This document shows, in pieces, positions 23,667-34,320 of a DNA stretch of 64,000 nucleotides. A program made the translations under genes and the position numbers. The DNA lies in contig NCSJ02000055.1 of NCBI GenBank assembly GCA_002812745.2, positions 108,782-172,781 of the forward strand, in the 5' to 3' direction. The first letter of the stretch is position 1. Each line of letters begins with the position of its first letter. The DNA comes from Scytalidium lignicola (lineage: Eukaryota > Ascomycota > Leotiomycetes). The notes beneath the pieces are model-generated. The model worked only from the letters and a program-made list of their open reading frames with translations, did not search any database and was not told where the DNA came from.

Positions 23667-24839
23667 CGTTCCCACCTCCCAATCTCCACAGAGAATTAAC
23701 CCTTCGGAACCCTAACTTTTATTCATCGACCTTCTTTAGCCTCTATTGCCCATGAAATTGAAAGCAGTTCCGAGTACCAACTGTCACGAATGGTGAAGCT
23801 CGAATCTGCAATGTTTCACAGACAGAGGCTAGGGTACACTGCAAGTATCAACAATGTCGGAGGTTATATATCCTTGAGCACTCTCTTCGGCTTAAGTCAA
23901 TGAGAGGAGCTAAATTAACCATATCCAACGTTGCTGACTTGAGTTGCCTTGTTGCATTTCGGCCTGAGGTATTGAGAAGATACACGGTGAAGGTGGGAGC
24001 TTACGGGAGCTGAGTGGGGACAGCAGCTGTGCCCCAGTTGCATAAATAGATCACTATAAATAAGCTGAGATGAGCAAAAATGCTAAACTTAACTGTACCA
24101 TAGTCAGCCCGATCAAATTAAACACCTTTACCAGTTTCTATCTCATCGCCGCTCTCGAGTATTTGCAGAATGGTGCATTTCATTTTTTAGGTCTGAAGGT
24201 AAAAATATGCTGCTGAGATCTATCCACGACCTCATAGCTTCTTGCCTATCTAAACAGCCGTCAGCAGCCTTACTGGATAACATACCGATAGTATATATGG
24301 TGATGTGTGAAGCTTTATAGGCACTGTCTCGTTTCTTATGTTCATACAAGGGGCAGCAGGAGCTTGTGTACTCCAGCACCAAATGTTGTTTACAATTTAT
24401 GCTAGTTGAATGCTCTGCTTTGCCAATAGCTTATTAAAACATGCGCCCGTCCTTGCTACGTCTCAAGAGTAGGTGCCATGGAATGGATGACATCCGCGAA
24501 CTTGATCACAATCTTGGTTGTATCACCGCTCCTCGAAGCGCGTGAGAGATGAAATAAATGCAGATCCCCGTACTTTCGCTCGAAGTCGAGCTTATATTTA
24601 TGTATTGGGAGATGGAGTATTTGTACCTATAAGGAAAGAACCCTTTGTTGGTCCTTCCCTAGTTCTGATAATGTCTGCATTTCTTTTCGATCGCGCTTGC
24701 TTTAGAATAGGTTTGTTGTCTATTTCTTTCCAGTCAACTCTACAAGAAATAGATGTGATATATCTCGACTCATAATCCTTGAATTCATTACCTAGATCAA
24801 CTTTTCAACCCATACATTCATGGTTGATTATCTCATACT
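23667..24839. promoter_or_regulatory. Divergent upstream region, BEACH gene / disordered protein gene
   Basis: 1.17 kb between divergent start codons. Short frames at 24143-24382 (-) and 24518-24775 (+) have no recognisable features and are not called. No specific control element is claimed. Confidence 0.45.
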
Positions 24840-27764
24840 ATGCTTGAAAGGCTGAACTCTAGGAGGCTTCACAGGCGAAAGTCAACATCGTCGACCCACT
24901 GCCGACTTGAAACGCTGGACCCTACCATTTCACAAAAGCATGCACAGATTGCCGCAACGTATGCATTTGCTCTAGCACGGGAGAGAGGCAGCACTGATCA
25001 AGGCTGTAGTATCGGGAACGTTAGACAATATGTTTCGAAAACTAACATTATTTCCCAATCTCAGAACCTAACATCCCAAGCTCAGGATGATCCTTGTCCG
25101 CCAGAACGCGGGGTTCGAAGACAACAGAGCATCCGCTTTGCCGGACCCAATGCAATTCCGAGGCGCAAGTCAGCGAGCACGAGAACGAGCTATCCCGTGA
25201 TGACAAAAGCAAGTTTCGCAAGCTTGAGGCAGGGAACTGTTTCAGAGATACCCGTCACGGCAGCCTATCGTTCACAAAGTAGATCAACATCTACCAGAAG
25301 AGCCGCAAGCAGGCAAGGGCCATCTCAAGAGTATCTATCAGCCCTAGATTCGTACGATGTGTACTACACTCCAGAAGACGATGTGGCATCAGTTCCTTCC
25401 TCCTATCGACGAGTGCGAAAATCAAAGTCGATGTTTATGCCTACCAAAAAATATATACCATTTTCAAGTTATAGTAAGTTGGGGAGGCATTCTACTGAGC
25501 CTGGACGAGTTGGATTTCTTAGCAATTCAACAGCTACAGCGTCAGAGGGTTCCTTTGGAGATGGTCATGTTTCCTTAACTCCAGAAACTCAGAAAAGAAA
25601 CACGACTGCTGTTCAGCTAGCACGAGACCAGTATCTGTATCAGATCGAGCAGCAGCGATTGAAAGAACAGCCTACCGTCTTACACGATTATCAAAATCAA
25701 AGACAGAATAAGCCCTTTAGAAGATCATTACGTAACACTGGATCATTCGGTAACGCAATTACAAATACCTCTTATATTGATATAACAACCAAAGACCACA
25801 GCTTCAAAGAAAAGGCACGGAGAGTCTCAGCAACGATCAGAAGCAGGTTCCACAGAGTGTTTGCCCGGAATAAGGATAATATGATCACCATCCAAGATCA
25901 GCAGGCTGGTACAGAGGAGTTCTGCTTCGGAGATTTTTCTCAAAATGCAGACTCTGAAGCAGCAGGGGACAGAGATTGGCCACACCAAGACCCAGCAACA
26001 GTCCCCAGGTTGGGTTTGCACCCCACTCTATCATATCCAGAACCGTCGGTCCAACAGCAGAGATCTTCTATGAGCATTGGGATCCAAAGGTCTGATGAGG
26101 GTAATGATACATCTCGAATAACCAGCTGGACTAGCACTATTAGTAATGCGCTCGTTAGGCAAGAATCTCCAGGAGAAGGGAATCGACTCTCTATTCATGA
26201 TGAGCATAGCACTCAAACTTCGGACCTGACACCAATTCACAGACCAGTTACAACCACTGCTCAATTGTCGAGCCCATTGTCTGCTCCTGTAGACAGTGCA
26301 CGAGTTTATTCTGCGTTAATGAAGCGTCTTGACCGGCAAATTTTTAATGAGAACTATGGCACTGCAAGGGATACGAGACTTAAGAACTCCCAACATACAC
26401 AAAACAGTTCTATCAAAAGAAATTCTACCAGTATTCCTTATCCTAGTCCAGAAAATGGTCCGACACATCCTATTCAACAGGGCTTGGCAGGCAATACCAT
26501 CCCTGGAAACACTACAAACTATGAAGAAATTCTAACACCACAAGAAATCGCAATTCTGAATGAAAGCCATGATAATTCACAGAAGGAAAGCCTTCAGGAG
26601 ACTAAGTCGACTTTTTTTGGTAGTACAGTAGGCAGGCAGCTAAGCCCATACCGACAAGTATTGTCTATTCTTGGGAAGACTGGACGCTCTACAGATCATG
26701 TAGGAAATTTATCCAATAATGCATCTTCGTTACCAGATCCAGATCTCCAATCCTCTGATGGGAAAGAGTCATACACAGAAAGCGTATATTCCCGCACAAC
26801 AAGTGGACTGACCCCAAAGGAAGAAAGCGTTGCTTTACCGTCTATGATTAACGATGATAAACTTCAGGCAATACCGGATACTGGAGCTGCTATTGTAACA
26901 AGTAGGACTATCTATCGACCAAAACACCCTACTACTCCTCGTTCTATGAAAAGCCCAAATACGTCCAATGACTGGAAGCAGTGGATGTCCTCTCAGGTGT
27001 CTGAGATCGAAACTTCCAACGAGAATGAAAGTCCAATTGGACACCTCAACTCTCCTATTCCTATCAAACCAATAGTATCTAGCCATGTTCGTGAGAAGAC
27101 TCAAATTAATGATGACGCTGTAACTATTAGACACTCTGATTCACCTCCAGTTTGCCAACCATTCGGATTGCTACAAAAAAGTCTCCAAATCAGCCCTAAT
27201 ACGCCAATAACATCGAAGCTACAAGCTTCGGGGACTAGTTCTAACACTCGAAATCAATTCAGGACTCCAGGCGAGCGCTTACCTTTGCAACCTATCCAGT
27301 TGCGGTCATCATTTAATTCCATGGCAAATAGCGAGGCTACCGCTTTCACGAGCTTCACAAATGCAGATACTGATGATTTAAAGCACTTGATCCAGAAAAC
27401 GCCACAGAATCCAAGGAAAATTGCCTCCAATATCTCAAGAAGCGTTGAGAGGTCTGCCAGGTTGAGAAGGGCTACCATGAAGCATAGTCCTAGTACTGGG
27501 TCAGTGATCGAAAGACAGTCCTTCATTTCTGCAGGAAGTTGCATGCCTGGTGGTATACTAAGTCCAAGTGAATCCTACAACTCCATATCTGATGCTGGGA
27601 ACACTGATGACATCTATGACACACATGGCACGGGACTAATGGGCCCATCTCCAAACCAACCACGTAACGCACAACAAATGGGAAGCAAGCAAATGGTTGA
27701 CCTATTTTTGAGCAGTAGGCGAAGAATTACTGGGGGTAGTGGTGAGAGCGACGTCTTTCTCTGA
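24840..27764 (+). CDS. Large disordered Ser/Thr/Arg-rich protein, function unknown
   Basis: A single open frame of 974 residues starts at ATG 24840. I do not recognise a catalytic domain. The N-terminal 60 residues are compact and look conserved (RRLHRRKSTSSTHCRLETLD and KHAQIAATYAFALARERG). A basic amphipathic patch at about residues 322-346 (KARRVSATIRSRFHRVFAR) and a segment STFFGSTVGRQLSPYRQVL are other candidate conserved islands. The C-terminus ends MVDLFLSSRRRITGGSGESD and a few hydrophobic residues. The rest is rich in Ser, Thr, Asn, Gln and Pro with many SP/TP sites, suggesting a phosphorylated scaffold. Similar Pezizomycotina hypothetical proteins begin with RRKSTSS-like motifs, but I know no function. 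An upstream 5' exon cannot be excluded. Confidence 0.8.
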   Translation: MLERLNSRRLHRRKSTSSTHCRLETLDPTISQKHAQIAATYAFALARERGSTDQGCSIGNVRQYVSKTNIISQSQNLTSQAQDDPCPPERGVRRQQSIRFAGPNAIPRRKSASTRTSYPVMTKASFASLRQGTVSEIPVTAAYRSQSRSTSTRRAASRQGPSQEYLSALDSYDVYYTPEDDVASVPSSYRRVRKSKSMFMPTKKYIPFSSYSKLGRHSTEPGRVGFLSNSTATASEGSFGDGHVSLTPETQKRNTTAVQLARDQYLYQIEQQRLKEQPTVLHDYQNQRQNKPFRRSLRNTGSFGNAITNTSYIDITTKDHSFKEKARRVSATIRSRFHRVFARNKDNMITIQDQQAGTEEFCFGDFSQNADSEAAGDRDWPHQDPATVPRLGLHPTLSYPEPSVQQQRSSMSIGIQRSDEGNDTSRITSWTSTISNALVRQESPGEGNRLSIHDEHSTQTSDLTPIHRPVTTTAQLSSPLSAPVDSARVYSALMKRLDRQIFNENYGTARDTRLKNSQHTQNSSIKRNSTSIPYPSPENGPTHPIQQGLAGNTIPGNTTNYEEILTPQEIAILNESHDNSQKESLQETKSTFFGSTVGRQLSPYRQVLSILGKTGRSTDHVGNLSNNASSLPDPDLQSSDGKESYTESVYSRTTSGLTPKEESVALPSMINDDKLQAIPDTGAAIVTSRTIYRPKHPTTPRSMKSPNTSNDWKQWMSSQVSEIETSNENESPIGHLNSPIPIKPIVSSHVREKTQINDDAVTIRHSDSPPVCQPFGLLQKSLQISPNTPITSKLQASGTSSNTRNQFRTPGERLPLQPIQLRSSFNSMANSEATAFTSFTNADTDDLKHLIQKTPQNPRKIASNISRSVERSARLRRATMKHSPSTGSVIERQSFISAGSCMPGGILSPSESYNSISDAGNTDDIYDTHGTGLMGPSPNQPRNAQQMGSKQMVDLFLSSRRRITGGSGESDVFL

Positions 27765-28243
27765 CCCGCTCCGACATAAGTTCAGAGATCCATCATATCT
27801 TGTCTTCTGTTATTCTTATTTTCTCNTTTTTGTTGTTTTTATCAATATCTTCTCATGGTTGGTGTATCCTGTGACAATGGTCGTCATATGTGTATAGCAG
27901 GCGGGAAAGGATTGGTGATGACAAGGGAAAATGTTGGTAGGATACAGAGGTAGAATAATTAAAGTAATATTGACGTTAGAAGTATCAATTTAGGCACCTA
28001 AGAATATCATAACTTAAAATTCCATAAATCAACGTATCATTAGAATATGTTGAATTTTAGGGGTCAGAAAAGAGGCCGAATCACGTGGCTTTACAATGCA
28101 CCTCAACGAACAACCAACCATATAGAACTCGCGTACAGCTAAACCCACCTTACATCAATACGTATCTGAAGCTTAAGTTCAAGACAGGTTCCAGCTTCAA
28201 CGGACCAGCATTCTGGCTCACGACCAATGCACAACAGGTAGTC
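27765..28243. other. Intergenic, 3' UTR and EMC1 promoter
   Basis: Both neighbours are on the plus strand. The EMC1 frame stays open back to 28085, but that extension (52 codons) lies upstream of the signal peptide and is read here as leader. An ambiguous base sits in a T-rich run at 27826. Confidence 0.55.
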
Positions 28244-31218
28244 ATGCGGCTTCCACTCCATTTATTATGTTTGACTCTGTCAATTGTTCCTAGTGCTCTT
28301 GCTGTCTTCGCAGATGAAGCATACGCAGTCGACTACCACCACGAATTGCTTGGATTACCACAATCACATACAACATTCTTCCACCGGCCAAGGAAAGATG
28401 ACAAGGCTACGCTGTTGTATACTTTGAGCGATTTAGGGGTTCTAGGAGCTGTAAACCCCGGGACTGGAAAAATTATCTGGCGACAAAATCTAGGCGCTGG
28501 TGCCAATAACTCGTCTGAAGGATTCTTGAGACCTGTTCATGGAGAGGGAGCAGTTATCAGCGCACTGGATAGTAGTGTACAATCATGGGATGCGCCTAGT
28601 GGTAGAGAGAAGTGGTCAAATAAATTCGATGGCATTGTGAAGGATCTGGAGGTCATGGAAACGGCAGCCGGTGATGAAAGTGCTAAGGATGTGCTGGCAC
28701 TTTTTGAGCATGGTGATAAAGGGCATATTCGGAGATTGGATGGCGTTAATGGAGATGTAAAGTGGGAGTTTGAAGATCAGGATGTCCCGCTGCAAGTTAG
28801 CACAAATGTGCGAAGCGTCTTTTTAATATCCTTACATGGATCCCGGGAAGGTTACAACGTCAAGGTTACGGTCCTAGATCCCGTTACTGGGAAGAAAATG
28901 ACGGAGTACACTCTTTCGACTAAAGGAGATGTACATTCTACCCAGGATGTGCTCCTTGTAGGCGCAAATTCTGCAGTTCCTATCATTGCGTGGGCCGACA
29001 AGGCGAAGAAGAACCTCAATGTCAACATCTTGGGCAAGTCCAATATCCAATCTCTTCCTTTGAAGGAACTTGATGGGGAGATTCTTGAAGTTACACTTCA
29101 TGCACCTCATCTGATACAATCACAACCACACTTCTTAGTCCATAGTCAGTCGGCAGCTTCGACTCGAGCAGATGTCTACCACATCGATCTTACAACTGGA
29201 GCTATCAAGAAGGCATACGAGCTTCCTCAGCTAAAAGGAAAGGGAACTGTTGCAACGAATTCTCAGGATGCCAATGTTTACTTTATCCGATTTACTGAGT
29301 TTGAGGCTATTCTTGTATCATCTGCGTCACATGGGATTTTAGGCAGATGGCCAGTGAAGCTGGAGGAAGGACATGGTGACTTGCTCCATGCTGCCTCAGA
29401 GGTCGTATCGCGAAACACAGACACCTATGCTATAAGATCAGCACTTGCTACAAGTAACGAAGATTGGGTCTTAGTTCGCAACGGTGTAGAAGCTTGGAGT
29501 CGTCCAGAGGGTCTTTCCGGAGGAGTTGCTGCAACGTGGGTGGAGATTCCAGAGGAAGAAGATCTTGTGAAGACACTGCAAGCCGAAGCGCACAGCAATC
29601 CCCTCTCCGCTTATATCCACCGAGTCAAACGTCATGTAAATGACTTACAGTATCTGCCTAGTTACTTAGAAGCACTTCCAAAGAGGCTATTAAGCAGTAT
29701 CCTCCCTGCCGATAGTTCGCCACAGGATGGCGGTATCCTCGTCCGCGATAATTTTGGTTTCAATAAATTGGTCATTGTAGCTACCCATCGAGGTAGCCTC
29801 TATTGTTTGAATGCAGGTAACAATGGAAACATTGTCTGGAATCTCAAAGCTTTCGATCTTCCTGCAGCAGAAAAGTGGGATGTCAGGGGTATGCTTGCAG
29901 ATAGTTCCAAAGGCATTACAACTATCAAGGGACATGGTGGCGAGGAGATTACCGTTCGCAGTGCAACAGGAGCTATTGTCGACAAGACAAATCCTAGAGC
30001 TTTGTCCCTGGTTCAAAGTACAGCGGTAGTCAACAACCCTGAAGGGAAGTGGCTCTTGCCAATTCCTGTAAGTGGAGAGGCTGAGCTTAAAGTTCCTCAA
30101 GACTGGCCATCTGAAGAGACCTTGGTTATTCGAGGCAAAGACGGTGAGGTAAAGGGTTTGAGGTTTGATGTCCTTGATAATACTGTTACAGTTCCAATAA
30201 ATTCCTGGGAATTTCGACCGGCAAAAGGGGAAAAGATCATAAATGTTATCAGCAGGCCAACCCACGATCCAGTTGCATCAATTGGCCGAGTACTAGGAGA
30301 TCGTACAGTACTCTACAAATATCTTAATCCGAATATTATTTTGGTCAATACAGTAAACGACCAGAAGAATTCTGCTTCCTTTTACCTCATCGACACCATT
30401 TCAGGAGATATCCTTTATCATGTCACACATGATAAGGTTGATGTCACACAACCCATCGTATCACTACTTACTGAGAACTGGTTTACCTATTCCCTTTGGA
30501 GCAACATAGACTCGGGTGCCGCATCTAAAGGATATCAGCTCGTAATTTCCGAAATGTTCGAATCCGAAACCCCCAACGATCGAGGTCCTCTGGGTGACTT
30601 AGCCAATTTTACCAGCCTCCAGCCGTCTGATATTCCTAACGCGGAGCCTCCTCTTCCTTACGTTGTGGCTCAGTCCTTTATTATTCCTGAAGCTATCACA
30701 CACATGTCTGTCACTCAGACTCAGCAGGGGATCACTTCTCGTCAATTAATCTGCACCCTCGCTTCGAATGCAGTTATCGGCATTCCTCGAAACATTCTTG
30801 ATGCTCGTCGGCCCGTGGGACGTGAGCCTACAGCTGGTGAGATGGAAGAAGGCTTGATTCGCTACCACCCCGTCATAGAATTTGACCCGAAGATGATCAT
30901 CACACATAAGCGCGAAGTCATCGGGATTAAGGATGTTATCACTACTCCAGCACTATTAGAAAGCACGAGTTTACTGTTTGCGTATGGAATAGATGTATTT
31001 GGGACGAGAGTTGCACCTAGTGCAGCTTTTGATATTCTTGGAAGGAGCTTTAATAAGTCGAGCTTGATAGCAACAGTTGCAGCGCTGGGAGCTGGTGTTG
31101 CCATCTTAGCACCTATGGTAAGTCAAAACTTTAATTCAAATTCCTTCCTTCCTTCCTCTTGCTAACAGCAGAATAGATCAGGAGAAAACAGATTAACATG
31201 AGATGGATGACGTCGTAG
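28244..31218 (+). CDS. EMC1: ER membrane protein complex subunit 1
   Basis: Exons 28244-31117 and 31177-31218 (59-nt intron, GTAAGT donor) give 971 residues. The start at 28244 was chosen because it places a signal peptide (MRLPLHLLCLTLSIVPSALA) at the N-terminus. The luminal domain begins VFADEAYAVDYHHELLGLP and contains PQQ-like beta-propeller blades (LGVLGAVNPGTGKIIWRQNL, WDAPSGREKW). The C-terminal DUF1620 region includes QLICTLASNAVIGIPRN, LDARRPVGREPTAGEMEEGL and YHPVIEFDPKMIITHKREV. One transmembrane segment (ATVAALGAGVAILAPM) follows, and the small last exon supplies IRRKQINMRWMTS, a typical EMC1 ending. EMC1 is the large scaffold of the EMC insertase, which inserts tail-anchored and multipass proteins in the ER. 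Reading through the intron would give a false tail after the membrane span. Confidence 0.96.
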
Positions 31219-31434
31219 ATTATGACTAATGTATAATTTAAATGTGATATTTTCTCCTTCAAGCACATTATGATCTGTCCCTTGTCTACTCATCATGGTA
31301 CATAAGATATGATTGCTCTTTGCCACCTCTCTCACCCAACACACCCATTCTATCTTGTGGTTGATATAGGTTTATTTTCTTTGCCTTTCCCTCTAGCGGG
31401 CCAGCTCAACTAAAACTAATTGGTTGCTTTTGCC

Positions 31435-32177
31435 TCACAATATTTCGAAATGCGCATCCGTAATGGTTCCACAATTGATATTCAGAATGTCCTACAAGGT
31501 TTTCAGCTCTATCTTAACCTAATATATCAAATTTAAGTTATATAATTAAATTAATTACCTGTGGGCACGCGGAGAAAGCAACAACCAGGTCCATTTCTGC
31601 TTTCAGGCAGACATACTGCTGGGCTTTACTAGTCGGTGGCTCAAAAGAGACACTTAGAAAATCAGAATGCACTGGAATATTCATAAAGAGGTTAAATGGT
31701 GAAGGTGTGAATTGTGGCGGTTCGATACCTACTCACGAAATGGTTAACAGATCGGTCAAACTGAAAAGATCAAATCAGAAAGCTAGGGGGTGATCTACCA
31801 ATAGCCGTCAATGCCTCCACCAAATTGTCCGAGCAATTCCTGTGTCCTTCCTCGCCACCTAACTCCTCATACCGAAACTTATCACAAGCCGCTATCATAG
31901 TATCATGAATTCCCTCTGTCGTATCCTCCGTCAAGGTAAGCATCTTCTTTCTCTCGTTGTTATACAATCCATCTCCCTCTTTGGGGATGATTTTGCTTAT
32001 AGATGCACGGGTATGTTGCATGCTCATTTGAGTGGATATAGAACCTGCGGGAGACAATGTGAAAGCCCAGGTATCAACGACTTGAGTTCCAGATGTGTTA
32101 ATCACTTTAATGGTCTGGCCTGCCTTCAGATGAGCAGCTATGCCATGACGTGCAGGGATAGTTGTTAGTGGAGACAT
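31435..32177 (-). CDS. DUF1989 / urea carboxylase-associated domain protein
   Basis: Exons 31799-32177, 31559-31728 and 31435-31491 join across introns of 70 and 67 nt to give 201 residues. Landmarks are TIPARHGIAAHLKAGQTIKV, GTQVVDTWAF, STQMSMQHTRASI, LTEDTTEGIHDTMIAACDK and, after splicing, FNLFMNIPVHSDFLSV and QYVCLKAEMDLVVAFSACPQ with the ending GTITDAHFEIL. This ordering is the DUF1989 fold, whose bacterial members accompany urea carboxylase or guanidine-degrading genes and whose fungal members are mostly uncharacterised. His and Cys residues in the core could bind metal. There is no urea or allophanate gene beside it here, so a pathway cannot be inferred from context. It is convergent with EMC1, 216 bp away. 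Confidence 0.9.
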
Positions 32178-32971
32178 TGTAGATGTAATGGTAGTTGGTG
32201 CAGCTGGGGGATTAGAACTCCGTAGTTACGATGTTTTCATGCAAGCGGGAGCGTATACTAAGGATTAAGGACCCCTTTTCAACTCTATATATATGATTAC
32301 AGGAGGCATAAAAATGGGATGGAATTGGTCATGGCTAAGATGAAGCTCACTGTATCAAATCCTGATAAGCAGATAAGAGAGGGGAAAGTGGGGGTCTAGA
32401 CATGAGGTGAGATTTCTTGATTGTAGGCACTATCGGGAATACCAACTGTGTATGGTAATTAATTGAGAAGTCCCGAGGAGATCTAGATTGTCTAATTAAG
32501 GATGTCATATCTCTCTGATCAACTTATGTGCCTGTAGTCGATACGGCGAGCCTCTATGGCCATTGATGCAAAATATAGCAAAGGAGATGATGAACAAAAA
32601 AGGGCATCTCCGCTAGCAATGGATTTGGTGTCTATTTTAATTAGTACACATTGTAAATATAAAAGGTTTTCACTGCAGTCTGAAATCATAGCTGAGAATA
32701 CCAAGGGAAAGATGTATGAGCTGTCTACCGGAACGAGTTTTGTTGGATCTTAACAATTCAAATTTATGTGCTTCAATACGACAACTAATGAAAATTCCGC
32801 TGTGCAATTCACATATGATAGCCAACACACCGCAAAGACTGACCTGCTGAGAAGTTGTTAATACATTACGGTCGGGCTTTCTTTTTAAATGGAGGAGTTC
32901 GGTCATCTAAAATTTGGTAAATTATCGTATATAGAAGGTTAAGGTGCGGTATGTCAAACAAGTCAAACATC
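32178..32971. other. Intergenic: DUF1989 promoter and tRNA 5' flank
   Basis: About 0.8 kb without a supported protein gene. The part near 32178 is the DUF1989 upstream region and includes a TATATATA stretch near 32288. Confidence 0.45.
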
Positions 32972-33043
32972 GCCCGTTTAGCTCAATGGTAGAGCGCGTC
33001 ACTAGTAATGACGAGGTTGCCGGTTCGATTCCGTCAATGGGCA
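32972..33043 (+). tRNA. tRNA-Thr (anticodon AGT), intronless
   Basis: A 72-nt cloverleaf. Acceptor arms GCCCGTT and AATGGGC pair (with one G-T), followed by discriminator A. The D arm is GCTC/GAGC, the anticodon stem CGTCA/TGACG with loop CTAGTAA (AGT), and the T arm GCCGG/CCGTC around TTCGATT has one C-T mismatch. Internal A box (TAGCTCAATGG) and B box (GGTTCGATTCC) fit RNA polymerase III. A T-rich terminator region follows, containing an ambiguous base at 33068. A-34 would be read as inosine. Confidence 0.95.
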
Positions 33044-33344
33044 TTTGACTACTCGAAAGTTTTGCTCNTTTTGTATTTTTTTTTTATAATTTAAAGGGCT
33101 TTATATAATAATATTGTTATCTGCTAACAAGATTTTAGATGATTATAGTTTTACACAAGTAAAACATGAAATTTTCTAATGCTTTATTACGTGTATTTTG
33201 CAGTTGAAGTCCGCACTATTATAATCCTCCGACATATTATCTCATATCTGCATTTTCTAGACAGCTAGGCAAATGGACATTCCTCTTAAATATGCCTGTC
33301 AAATTAAAATTAATACGGAAATAAGACTCGCCGTGGCACAAGAT
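33044..33344. other. AT-rich spacer between two tRNA genes
   Basis: About 300 bp, strongly A+T-rich. No feature seen apart from the upstream tRNA terminator. Confidence 0.5.
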
Positions 33345-33426
33345 GCCCGCTTAGCTCAATGGTAGAGCGCGTCACTAGTACTGAGATGGTATGACGAGGT
33401 TGCCAGTTCGATTCTGTCAGTGGGCA
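33345..33426 (+). tRNA. tRNA-Thr (anticodon AGT) with 10-nt intron
   Basis: Same isoacceptor as the gene 300 bp upstream, but with a 10-nt insertion (CTGAGATGGT) exactly after position 37, the canonical eukaryotic tRNA intron site. After removal the 72-nt tRNA differs from its neighbour at four bases, which form two compensated pairs (acceptor 6:67 T-A to C-G; T stem 52:62 G-C to A-T). The same C-T mismatch persists in the T stem. A T7 terminator lies at about 33434-33440. The B box reads AGTTCGATTCT, slightly off consensus. Confidence 0.94.
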
Positions 33427-34071
33427 GTTGAATTTTTTTAAACCATCTTTACATTGAAAATTTTTTTGTTGCTCATTTTTCAAGGGGGCAGTAGCTGTTG
33501 ATTTTGGGATACGTGTACTACTGGAACTGGCGGTTACAAGAGAGGCGCGGCTCGGTCCGTTGCATGTATCAGGAACATGCAAAATATTTAGGAGGTAGTA
33601 TTTTTGGACGCTGCGTTAAGGAATTGTTTGATAACAGCCAGGAGTTATTATATTCCCCCTAGACTTTTTTTTTTTAATTAACCAAACTGTCACCTTTACT
33701 TCTTCTGACTACTGTACAAGCGAGGAAGAAGGTTGTGTTAGATTGTACCCGAGGATGGACCAAGGTTGCTTTGGCTGTGGAAACATGGCTGGATTACTTC
33801 ATTACTGTCCGCAATACCACCTTATACTATCCTACCTAGGTGTTTCCTAAACTGCATATCCCTGTATAAAAGTTGTATCTTACTCTTAGAATTAAACCGG
33901 GAGAATAATACCTACACATCCTCACCTAGTTATATACATACTTGTAATGCCGTATCAGCTGTGCAGATCCTATTGTTCTTATAGGTGGCAAGTGGGAGTG
34001 GTATATTGATGTATTTTCCCTGGGCGTTCTCTTCTCAGTAGAAATTCTCAATTAAGCATAGTTGACATATT

Positions 34072-34320
34072 ATGTTGGTTGGAACCGTCTATATCACTTT
34101 AAATAGAGGTAGGACTATGCCACTTTATTATAATAACACGGTCTATGAATACTGGGGGACAACCAAAATCACAATGACTATTGGGTCCATTGATTCTAGT
34201 CAGACCAAAGTGAATGATGTTTGTAATCTTACTAGAAAGATATTTAACTGTACTCGTGGTGATGAGAAATGTGGAACAAAGAAAGATTTAATTAGAGTGT
34301 TTGCAACTTGCATTATCTAG
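34072..34320 (+). CDS. Candidate small cysteine-containing ORF, doubtful
   Basis: 82 codons with four cysteines in the C-terminal half (VCNLTRKIFNC, KCGTKK, FATC) and several N-glycosylation sequons (NNT, NLT, NCT). It has no clear signal peptide, and I recognise no family. It could be the last exon of a small secreted protein whose first exon I cannot place, or chance. Confidence 0.2.
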   Translation: MLVGTVYITLNRGRTMPLYYNNTVYEYWGTTKITMTIGSIDSSQTKVNDVCNLTRKIFNCTRGDEKCGTKKDLIRVFATCII

